DNA of 64,000 bases from Amyloporia xantha (Eukaryota; Basidiomycota; Agaricomycetes; Polyporales; Adustoporiaceae). The position numbers and the translations under genes were made by a program. Where the stretch lies: the NCBI GenBank assembly GCA_036971615.1, contig JAYKKR010000005.1:434001-498000 (forward strand), in the 5' to 3' direction. This document shows positions 53,810 through 64,000 of this stretch, one piece after another; the stretch's first letter is position 1, and each line of letters begins with the position of its first letter. Below the pieces are notes generated by a model. The model was not told where the DNA came from. It ran no database searches and saw nothing but the letters and a program-made list of their open reading frames with translations.

Positions 53810-56800
53810 ATGCCTCTGAGCAAGGCTACCTCCAACGCGAAACCCTCGTCGCCCCAAGATACAGACGGTCTTCCTTTCGGTCCTCACACTGGCCCGTCTG
53901 ACCCGACTTGGCGCCGTCAGCGTCTACTACGAATTGGGAACGAAGCTCCCGAAACGGACGAGACGTCTGGACTGCGTGCAAATCCAGCTCGAACGACGTC
54001 TTATGGGACACTGTCCAACTTTACGCGCACTGGCAGGAGTAAGTCCAAGTCCACTTTTAGGACGCGTCGCGGCTTGAGTGCCTTACCCGGCCTTCGGATA
54101 CCCATTTACTCCAAGTCCACTCCGGCGTCGCCTCGTACACCAGGTTCTTTAAGGGATTCGCTCCTCGTAAACCAGCGGCCTATCTCCGCATACGATCAAG
54201 CGAAGGACAGCTTTGATTCCCAGGAAACACATGCAGATGTCAAGACGAACGGTATCCGCGTATGGTACTCTTCCTTCACTTCCATTGACTGGCTCCACGA
54301 CGCTATAAAGGACTCAGCACGCCAGTCGCGTCTCCGAAGACGCAAGTCGACGCGTGGTCGCCTGTTCCGCCAAATGGACAGAAGCGTAGGGTGGATCATC
54401 GTCACCATCGTGGGGTTCTTGACCGCGATCGTCGCCTTTCTAATTGTGCGTGGCGAGCAGTGGCTTTTCGATATAAAAGAGGGCTACTGTCACGATGACT
54501 GGACCAAAGGCGAAACGATTTTGTTGCTCGGTAGAAGACGATGCAGTGTTCACCTTTCCTACGCCTTTTTTCACATCTGCCGTGGAAGAGGGATGTTCAT
54601 CATGGCATACATGGTCGGATGTCTTCGGGCAAGTGCTGGAGAGAAAGGGTGAATGGTTTGGGTTTGAGGCCGAGATGGTGGAGTACATAGCATACACAAT
54701 TGTTGCGGTCCGTAACACCTCCATTCCGGTAGATGTTGACTCTATCTGACCCCAGGAATACAGCTTCTTTTGGCAGTGACATCATCCTTTTTGACAATCA
54801 ATTTGACGGCTTCAACAAGCTTCATCACACGGAAGGACTCCGGAGTGCTCTCCCCAGATTTTGCTGGCATAGACGCTGATGATAAGATGGCTGAATCGGG
54901 GGACGACGGGGAACCGAAACGTAAAGTTCTATATTATGTACGTTTCCTTTTCGGCTTGTAAGATCGCAATATCGGCGCATGGAAAACACGGCTCCTGCAG
55001 ATCAGTGCTCTCGTCTCGAGCCTTTATTGTCGCGCTCGCAATGCTTTCAAGAAAGGACTACGCTGACTACTTATTTATAGGCTGCCGGAAGCGGCATTCC
55101 CGAGATCAAGACCATTCTGTCAGGTAAAATAATATAGATCATCTTTCAACTTGCGCCACTCAACAAAGAGGTATCGTCTGATGTCTAGGATTCGTCATTC
55201 ATGGTTATCTCGGAGGAAGGACGCTTTTCACAAAGGGAGTCGGTCTCGCTCTTTCCGTCGCATCGGGTCTTACTCTAGGTGAGAAACATCGATCGTCCTT
55301 GCCGCTACTTCTCACCATTGAGGCGACTGCGATCAGGCAAGGAGGGGCCGTTTGTCCATATTGCATCCTGCATTGGGAACATCGTCAGCAGATTCTTCAG
55401 TAAATACGAGACCAATGAAGGTAATTCGTCGAAGCCTTGGTTCACGGACAATTCAACTCAACGCATTACACGCAGGCAAGCGGCGAGAGATCTTGAGTGC
55501 TGCTAGCGCTGCCGGCGTCGCAGTTGCATTTGGTGCACCTATCGGCGGTGTTCTGTTCAGCCTGGAAGAGGTCTCTTACTTCTTTCCCGCGAAGGTTATG
55601 TGGAGAAGGTATTTCAGTGCATGCTTGTTGTGTATAGTTTGGAATTTTAAAATTCACCATAGCTTTTTCTGTGCGATGGTTGCTGCCATGACACTCAAGT
55701 TCCTCGACCCATTCGGCAGCGGCAAGTTAGTGCTGTTTCAAGTCACGTATGACAAGGTTGGTGGCTCCCAAATCGACAGTAGCTCTGTGCTGATTGAAAC
55801 CCAGGACTGGCATGCGTACGAATTGATATTCTTCCTTTTGCTGGGAGTCTTTGGTGTACGTGTCCACCGTCCATACTATCCCAGTTCGGTTCATTGATCC
55901 CCGCCACCAGGGTGTCTATGGAGCATATTTCTCGAAGTTGAACATCCTGTGGACCCGCCATGTCCGCAATGGTACTTGGCTGAAGACACATCCCGTCTTC
56001 GAAGTGTTCTTGGTGCGTCTGCCTCGCTGTGAAAATTTCGAGTGGCAGCCCTCCTAAAATCCATAAAGGTTACCCTCATCACGACTCTACTCTGTTTCGT
56101 GAACCCATACACGCGCATGGGCACCACAGAGCTCGTGTACAACCTTTTTGCGGAGTGTCGACCAGGCAGTCCCAACACTCATCTGGGGCTTTGCGTGTTG
56201 AATCCTTCAGAACAAGCGATGCCAGTCATCCGCGCCATCCTCGTGGCATTGGTGGTGAAGGGCTCTCTGACGATCGTCACTTTCGGGATCAAACTGCCCG
56301 CGGGGATCTTCATTCCGTCGCTGGGAGGCAAGCCTCATCATACTCCCATTCGCTATACCACCTGACCTCGTAGCATATTTAGTGGGGGCTTGTGCCGGGC
56401 GCATTCTAGGCATCCTAGTGCAGTGGATGCAGTTCTCACATCCCAACAGTGCGATGTTCTCGGCGTGCAAGGGGGACCTCGACTGCGTTATCCCGGGGTT
56501 GTATGCTATGGTGGGCGCGGCGGCTGCGTTGTCCGGAGTGACGGTGCGTTCTTGTCCGGAGTCTACCCTGGATGTGTTACTCAGATTGTCATCCCAGCGA
56601 ACGACCGTGTCTCTTGCGGTTATCATGTTCGAGCTAACGGACACCCTGACGTACGCGGTGCCTGTGATGCTGTCTGTTCTTGTCGCCAAGACCGTCGCGG
56701 ACGCATTGGAGCCTAAGGGAATATACGATCTCGTGATTGAGTAAGTGCAGTTTTATGCCTGTATGTTTTGTAAGGAGTCAACCCTCGCACAGGCTCTCCC

Positions 56801-57602
56801 AGCTGCCCTACTTAGATGCCAAGCATGATTACGTTTGGGGCCACCTGCAAATCGACGATGTAGTGAGTGATTAAGGGCCGGCATCGTGACAACCGCTTCT
56901 CACAAAGAACTATGAAACACAGACTGATCGTGATGTGGACGTCATCCGAGTGGACCGCGAAAACACGGTGAAAAGTATCAGGGACCAGCTACAGGGCCTT
57001 CTCGTGACCGGAAATTCGGACAGCGGGTTTCCGATCTTGCGCAGCGATGATGGAGAACTGCGTATGCTAGGCTATATCGGAGCAAATGAGCTCGAGCATG
57101 CTCTCAGTAAGCCATTTCCAAGCGTGGCTCTCCTTATCTCTGGACCTGAGCTCCCGTACCTTGACAGGTATCGTCGCTGATGAGGCAGAAAAACCCGTCT
57201 CATTCCATACCACCAGTCCGTATGGACATGGCAGTTACGGGGCGTCCTCGATGTCCTCCTTGGTGGAGACTGGTTCAGCATACGTCAATCTTATTGACCC
57301 ATTCGATTTTAGTCCTTACATGGATAAGGTAGGATGCTACTTCAATCTTACCGAGTGGGGTGGCTCACGCATGTTATTCAGGCCCCGTTGACTGTCCAAT
57401 CCAACTCCCCGTTGGAGCTGGTTCAGCAGTTTTTCACCAAGCTCGGCGCACGCTATGTCGTTGTCACAGACACTGACGGATACTGTAAGTCTCTCTATTA
57501 GTGATCTGACAAGAGGACAACTAATCGCATGCAGATGAAGGCGTCATTGACAAGAAGACGTGGCTTGCCTTCCTCGGGCAGCTGGAAGCGAAAGCTTCAT
57601 GA
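53810..57602 (+). CDS. CLC-family chloride channel/transporter with CBS domains (one frameshift)
   Basis: About 17 exons, roughly 820 residues. Cytosolic Ser-rich N-terminus of some 200 residues, first helix at [20 protein letters not shown], then the CLC signatures: [26 protein letters not shown] with the gating glutamate, and [17 protein letters not shown]-terminal pair of CBS-like segments follows ([15 protein letters not shown] and [20 protein letters not shown]). It resembles yeast Gef1, an endosomal/Golgi Cl-/H+ exchanger. The ATG at 53810 is used, since the frame upstream opens with GTG. One extra A in the AAA at 54506-54508 breaks the frame between EGYCHDDW and KAKRFCC; removing it also restores phase at the first intron. 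Intron 56328-56382 is GC-AG. Confidence 0.9.
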
Positions 57603-57999
57603 CATTGATCGCACGCGGACCAAGCATAGCACAATTTTTCTGTTTTACTTTCGGGAACTGTACACTATTCATCAATCATCCAGTACCATATCACCTAGCA
57701 TACTCTCGTAATTAGCAATTTTTCACTAAACAAGTTTTTTTTATTTCGTCTGAGGTCTTGCAATGATAACTGCAGATTCGATCTTATCTAATCTATGTAC
57801 CGTTGGTCGAACTCGATCACGATCGTGCTAGTAAATTTACCGGCGGATACCTGCAGGCAGCCTTCAGGCGACCTCTCCCCTATTGCTTGCAAGTGCATCT
57901 TACCGGGACTGTACATCTTGTGTTTGACTTAGCTTTTATTAAAAACACCCATAAGATCTATTCAATCCGGTTTGGGACGAAGTCCGAGTCCTGGTCACG
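57603..57999. other. Spacer between CLC and TSR1
   Basis: Nearly 400 bp: 3' end of the CLC transcript, then the TSR1 promoter. A poly-T run is at about 57735. No other element seen. Confidence 0.45.
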
Positions 58000-60882
58000 A
58001 TGACTGAGTCCATCCACCACCATAGGTCTTCACTGAAGCAGGTATGTCAATCTCTCTCCCCGGCCATCGATCTGGATTTTCCAACGGGTATTATTGTCTA
58101 GCAAAACAAGGGATTTAAATCTAGACATGCTACAAAAGGGTCACGCAAGGAGGCGGCCAAGGGTCTGTCGACAGTTCAGCTACTCCAACCATTTGCTGAC
58201 ATGTTGCGATGCTGCAGGCCGCTCCGTGCGACAGTCACCCAAGGCTACTCCGATCTCAAACGCAGCAGCACAGTCTCGGCTAAATAGACGCAACAACTCG
58301 AAGCAGGCACAGATAAAGAAACGCCAGGCTCTGGTTTCAGCGACCCGTATTTTCAGCGGAGTAGATGGGGCACCACGAATAGTCGCCATTGTCCCCCTCA
58401 CAGATAACGTCTCCTCTCGCGCCGTGGCACATGCGCTCTCGAAATCGTTGGATTCGTCCATAGAAGACCCGCAGGATGGTCCGTGGAAAGTCAGGTGCGA
58501 ATAGTATGATCATAGTGCGACAATCTTGTCCAATAACAGCGCTGGTGCAGGGTGGAACGCTTCAAGACCTCGTTGCAACTCATCCCATTGCCTTATAAGC
58601 GCCTCTATGCAACGCTCGATGCTTGCAAAGCGGCCGATTACGTCGTATTCGTGCTTTCATCAAGCGTGGAAGTAGATACCTGGGGCGATACCCTCTTGCG
58701 CTCATTACAGGCGCAGGGCCTTCCAGAGGTTGTCTCAGTTGTCACGTCAGACTCGCCTATGGATCCGAAGGACAAGTCGGGGATACTCAAGTCATTGTTG
58801 TCCTTCATTCAGTACTTCGTGCCGAGCCAGTCGAGGGTCTTCGACATGCACTCGAGCTCGGATACGCTCAATGTCGCCAGGGGTCTCTGTGAGGGAAAGC
58901 CAGGGGATGTGAATTGGAGAGCGGGTCGAGCATGGATCGTGGGGGAGAAGGTCGAATGGCAGGACGGATCGCTCAGCATAACTGGTGTCGTTAGGGGAGC
59001 AACCCTCTCAGCCGACCGTCTGGTGCATGTGCCCAACTATGGTGACTTCCAAATATCCAAAGTGAGCCGTTCTATTTGACCTTCTGAAACTCATTGTGAA
59101 CGCGACTTGCATAACCAGATCATGTCCGCGCCGCTACTTAGACAATCAAAATCCGGCAATGCGGGGGCTATGGACGTGGAGCCCACTCTTCTCGCAGAAT
59201 TTAATCCGTCTTCTGCGGACTCGCTCGTGTCCAGCAATGATCCCGACGACCTCGCTAATGAACAAACGTGGCCTACGGAGGAAGAAATGAAAAATGCCCA
59301 GCATACCACCGAGCCGGAGGACGCCATTCCAGACGCCCCGCTAGGCACGACTCCCAAGCGCGTGCGCAAAATTCCTAAGGGCATGAGCGAGTACCAAGCG
59401 GCGTGGATCATGGACGAAAGCGACAATGACGACGACGGGCAGGGCGAGGATGAAGACGTGGAAGAGGAGGGAATGGAGGGCGAGGGGATGCAGGACGTCG
59501 ATGAAGAGGAGATGGTCGAAGTGCCTGCGAGGGACGAGGATAACGAGATGGAGACCGAGAGCCGGAGAAGCGTCGCCTTCCAAGATCTCGATATGGAGGA
59601 GGAGGACCGTCAGTGCGTATTTCGGGACTTGACGCGGTCGCAGCTAACGCCCGGTTCGTAGGCTGAAGGCATGGAGGAATCGTAAACGAGAGGAAGAAGA
59701 CGACCTCGCGTTCCCGGACGAGATCGATACGCCGCTCGATATCCTGGCGCGCACCCGATTCCAGCGGTATCGCGGGCTGCGCTCGTTTCGGACGAGCCCG
59801 TGGGATCCTTACGAGAACCTGCCGAGGGACTATGCCCGGATATTCCAGTTCGAGGATTACAAGCGGACCGAGCGCGCAGTGAGAAAGCGCGCGGAGGAGA
59901 ACAGCTCTGGGGTCGAGGTGCGTTGGTTTGATTGAGGAATTGCATGTGTCTCTGAGATGATTTGCTTGTCAGCCTGGTGTCCGAGTAACGATCTACCTCA
60001 AGGACGTCCCGCAAGAAGCTGCTCGCCGAGACCCCGGCGCGCCTCTTGTTGTCTTTGGTCTGATGCAGCATGAACATAAAAAGACTGTCTTGAACTTCAC
60101 GGTGCAGCGAAACACCGAGTATGACGGATCCGTCCGGTCTAAGGTCAGACGGACACATTGCGGTTGATTACAGGCGTGCTTACTTGACGTCTCCCAGGAT
60201 CCTCTCATACTGTGCGTTGGACCTCGCAGACTGCGCGTCAATCCTATCTACAGTCAGCATACTCGTGGGGGCGGCAAGGGAGCAAACAACGTCCATAAAT
60301 TCGAGCGCTTCCTTCGTCATGGAGTGACAAACGTAGCAACTACGTATGGCCCAGTGGTATTTGGGAAGCAGCCCTGCATGCTACTAAGAGAGACAGAAGA
60401 TCCTCAATGTAAGCTATCGCGCATATAATCCGCGTTTTTTTAGCTCACGTTGTCTTCAGCACCAGAGCTTGTGGCCATGGGCAGCTTCCTCAACCCGGAC
60501 ACGACACGTATCATCGCCAAACGTATCATTCTGACCGGGCATCCATTCAAGGTAAATAAAAAGACCGCGACTCTTCGATACATGTTCTTCAACGCAGGTA
60601 AGTACTTCGGAACCTTTTCCTGGGTCGTGATTGATGGGGTGCCTGCATTTCGAAGACGATGTCAACTACTTCAAGCCGATCCAGCTGTACACCAAGTACG
60701 GACGAACAGGCCACATTCGCGACTCACTTGGCACACATGGATACTTCAAAGCGCACTTCGACGGGCCGATCAACCAGATGGACACCGTGTGCATGTCTAT
60801 GTACAAGCGTGTATTTCCCAAATGGGGAGAAAACTGGAAAGATCCCTCCGCTGTACCTGACGCCGATGCGATGGAGGAATAG
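58000..60882 (+). CDS. TSR1: Ribosome biogenesis factor TSR1
   Basis: Ten exons (58000-58041, 58102-58162, 58218-58494, 58551-59061, 59119-59612, 59662-59917, 59973-60143, 60198-60408, 60460-60597, 60656-60882), 795 residues, the normal family length. N-terminus [20 protein letters not shown] is the typical basic head. A GTPase-like but inactive domain follows ([18 protein letters not shown]: no P-loop), then an acidic linker and the C-terminal domain with [55 protein letters not shown] and [16 protein letters not shown]. Tsr1 sits on late pre-40S particles, blocking early subunit joining. All exon phases balance without any correction. Confidence 0.95.
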
Positions 60883-62434
60883 AAGTAGATGCATGTCAAT
60901 TGAGTTGTACCGTTTTGTTTCATTTTTTGCTTTCTCGGCTGCGTGTATATATCATGTCCTTGACCTGCGTAAAGATGGTCTTCCAGTGTAAATTCGGATC
61001 ACCAAACGAAAGTCGAGCGAATTCTTGCCGGATCCATATTTGTCTTGGATTTGTCCGTCTACTTGTCCCTCTCCACCTGCCTGTAATACATTGGTACCAC
61101 TGACGAACTCGCATCATCGTTAATTAACGATTGTCGCTGCTGCCGGGAGCATATGCCCAGTATCGTTCAATTCCATGATCCCTATACAACGCGCAATCTG
61201 TTTGAGGTAAGACACGACGGGCATGTCTAGATGCTCTGCATGAGAATCTTCCAGTCCCCATCATGTCTATTCCTTCATTTCAGCATTTCAGATATTGTTA
61301 GTTACCAGTAAATCCCAAATCCACTAGACGTCACCCATATACCACGTGAAATTTGGGATCGAAATTTTACCTGACGATAGTCGGCTTGGTGTACCCGTGC
61401 GTTTAGCAGAGGAACGCTGAATACAGGTACATGATGTGCTGTCTCAGAATTGAGGAACAGAGCTAGAAATTTAGATCTACCCGGAAAGAATCAGCGGGGC
61501 CAAGAGCCCTTAGGAGAAATAAAAATCACATGATCGCGTATTGGGGGGGCGTTCTTGCGGAAGCATCTTCTCCTGGATACATAGTCAACGTCCTCAGGCC
61601 TCATTATCAACGTTAATATCCGCGGCCTACCGAGACAGAGCTATCTATCTCCACACAATCTGGTACGGGACCTGAAATGAATTAATTCAATCAGGTGTCG
61701 TCACTTGCTTACTGTGCGAAAAAACCCACGGGCCTTGCAGTGTAGATAGATGGGAGTCCATAGAAGCACCCTCGCGATATTGTGGTAAGTATTGCGTGGC
61801 CACTAAAGACTCCTGTGCATCGCATGGGAGTGTTGCATCAACTTAAGCTTACAAAAGTTCCGCAGACACAGACTGATGGGTGCACTGTGAACCACATAAT
61901 CCATGGGAGTCTTGGGTAATCCTTTCGATATGCGATGTCAGAAGGTGACTGACATGTATTGGACGACGAAGGATGGCATGGGAGTCTTTCGTCAACTGGA
62001 TTCCCAGCGACCGGCTTTTATGTGTCACAGATATGGCGTGAATCAAAGACTCCCGGAGCGTCGACAGAGATCCGATGCAGGTCAAGGAGATATCTGAGGA
62101 ATGGCCAACATGGAGCCATGGGTAAGACATCTAGCGAATGCTTTCACCCTACGGCTCGATCAGCATCTGTAAGACATGATTCACACATCGATGATTTTCA
62201 TTCTGAGCTGACCTCCATCAAGCTTTTCGCTCGGACGTCCGCGGTTCACGACATCCGGCGATATGTTGGGGCCTGGCGTCAACTTTGACTTATTCAAAGA
62301 TGGAATGTTATATGTCACTCATCATGTACTTATAGCACTTTGTATGACAGTTTACATTGTCAATGAAGCGCACTGCCGGCGGCACACGAACCCCACCGAA
62401 TAGGTATCTTGATACACGGATATAGGTAAGGTGA
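60883..62434. other. Convergent intergenic spacer
   Basis: About 1.55 kb between TSR1 and VPS53 ends. Contains a run of seven G at 61542 or so and a few copies of a CATGGGAGT word between 61820 and 61985, but no structured repeat. Short ORFs at 61849-62288 lack motifs. Confidence 0.45.
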
Positions 62435-64000
62435 TCATGATGGCGGCAGAGATTCCCGTCTCAGACCGAAGCTGACGAAGCGTCTGAAGTCGGAAAAAAC
62501 CTCTCTCTTGGTCGCCTGATCCGCCCTTGGTGGCGTATCGGAGCCGGTCGAGGGACCGGTAGCGGGAGGTGACGCCAGTGCTGATAGAATACTCTCTCCA
62601 GTACCTGTTCCTGGAAGAAGCGATGTCCGACTGGCGGCTGGGCTTATTAGATTTGTCACTTGGCCAGGATCCATGTCGAGCGATGACAGGAATGAAGTAC
62701 TGTCAAGGTCCGTCTTCGTGCTGGTGATTGTAAGGAATGTATCTAGCAGATCGTTCTGTTCGGCTTTTGTCGCGCCTTTCAGATCAAGAATCTGACCCTG
62801 TTTTCAGTGAGGTCTGAAAACTTCACAAGCGGGGGATATACCTTCTGGAAGTTAGTGAAGGATGCATCCCCGATGAGGAGGGTATAATTCAAAATGAATC
62901 CTTCGGCGGGGTCCTACACTCCATAGCATCACGGTCAACTAGGCTTGAGAGAAAAAACGGCTTACCAATGGCGTCACAATGACTTTAAGCAATGCTTCCA
63001 ATCTTGTGGTATGTTTGGTAACGCTCCGAGTGTAACTATAATGGGAGGATCAGTACTTTCCGCAATAAAATATCGGATCACACACTTCGTGGTGGTCAGA
63101 GCATCACCAGGAATCCTCAGCAGAGCTACCTTGAGCGCTTGCAGGTCAATCAGCAGCTGCATCACACGCTTCAGTAAATCGAATCACGGTGAAAGGTAGA
63201 AAGACAGACCTGTTCGGCTCCGATCTCTTTGAGCGGTCGACTCTTCACCAATGAATTGGTAAATTTGGCAAAGAGAGCACTGACAATAACGCTTCAGAAA
63301 CTCTGGTTATCACGGGAGATGACAGCTCACCTTGAAGCTTTGTCCAAGAAGTTCCTGATATACTTCTTCTGCTCCACAAGAGGTTTGACAGTGTCCACCA
63401 CCTGCTCAATAGCCTTCACGAGGTCCTCAACGTACGCAGACTGACCGCTGACCGACTTAAGCGTAGCCCAAGAACTTCGAGCCATATTGGAGAACGCAGC
63501 GTCGCAAGCAGATTCAAGCTCTCGCAGCATGACTTGGATTGCGGCTGAGATGGCACTACCTACAGTGTCAATGGCGACATGGCGGGGGAGATGGGGGTGT
63601 CTACGAACCTCACGAAAAGATCCCGCTCGTCTTGGAAGGATATCCTATTTTTATACCCATCATCACTCTTCTCTCTGATATTCTCTTCCAACTGGTCCGT
63701 AATATGACGTGTCAGCTTATATCAACCACGGTCATATAAACATTACCTCTAGTGCGGTTGTTTGGCAGTAATCCGCAGTGTTAATGAGCGTGCACGCGCT
63801 CTTTAACTCGTTCATGTCGAAACGGCTTTCCATTGATTTTCTAGACGTTGCGGCTGGTCTGCGCGGAATCTTTGTTAATAAACAACCTGAACAGATGTTT
63901 GGCCTCCCACCTCTTCAAGCTAGCCATCAAGACATCTTCTACAAGGAGACATAGCGATGGTAAACATGCCAGCCGATGCGACTGTTGAGAAAGTTGTTAA
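62435..64000 (-). CDS. VPS53: GARP/EARP tethering subunit VPS53, 3' part (5' end outside window)
   Basis: The gene runs off the right edge; only the C-terminal part is visible. Exons recognised include about 63555-63331, 63279-63210, 63156-63086, 63035-62966, 62913-62842 and 62791-62435, with more exons to 64000. Signatures: CTLINTADYCQTT, LRELESACDAAFSNM, LVEQKKYIRNFLDKASS, EIGAEQLLIDLQALKVALL, ALLKVIVTPL and FQKILDLKGATKAEQNDLL, in the order of human and yeast Vps53. The end is a Ser/Thr/Pro-rich tail. VPS53 acts with VPS51, 52 and 54 to tether endosome-derived vesicles at the Golgi. Confidence 0.9.

Overview
The window looks like nuclear DNA of a filamentous basidiomycete, most likely an Agaricomycete. 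The genes are dense and lie on both strands. Most introns are 45-70 nt with GT-AG ends, and the protein families present (UstYa/DUF3328 proteins, a multi-exon microsomal P450, single-pass receptor-like proteins with Ser/Pro-rich tails, F-box proteins) are typical of mushrooms. The order cannot be fixed from sequence alone. Exon joins were made by hand from splice signals, reading phase and conserved motifs. Coordinates of internal joins may be off by a base or so.

Layout. 1-2.1 kb is a strongly G+T-skewed stretch of unknown, possibly mobile, origin. 2.1-8 kb holds an FBXO31-like F-box gene and a membrane receptor-like gene with two ectodomain repeats. 9.8-17.7 kb is an accessory block: two divergent UstYa-family genes, a membrane-anchored glutaredoxin, a HAD phosphatase and a P450, which together suggest a possible secondary-metabolite locus. 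17.7-20.1 kb has no clear gene. 20.1-31.8 kb holds a glutaredoxin-fold protein without catalytic cysteines, three GNAT acetyltransferase paralogs with the same intron layout (one minus, two in tandem on plus), an RNase P zinc-ribbon subunit and a large unrecognised protein. 33.3-37.7 kb holds a second receptor-like membrane gene and an NmrA-like dinucleotide-binding protein.

From 38.7 kb the content becomes mostly core cellular genes: the HAC1/XBP1-type bZIP regulator of the unfolded protein response, with what appears to be a 47-nt Ire1-type intron; the histone chaperone CHZ1; a PPxY-rich protein; an F-box-like gene with an internal stop; gluconokinase; proteasome alpha subunit PRE9/PSMA4; a CTR copper transporter; SmD3; a CLC chloride transporter; ribosome biogenesis factor TSR1; and the 3' part of the GARP tethering subunit VPS53, cut by the window edge. 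A 792-bp terminal-inverted-repeat element with a 9-bp target duplication sits between HAC1 and CHZ1.

A window-wide oddity is that five otherwise well-conserved genes (F-box, HAD, P450, NmrA-like, CLC) each need exactly one base removed to stay in frame. That pattern fits indel errors in the assembly better than five independent pseudogenes.
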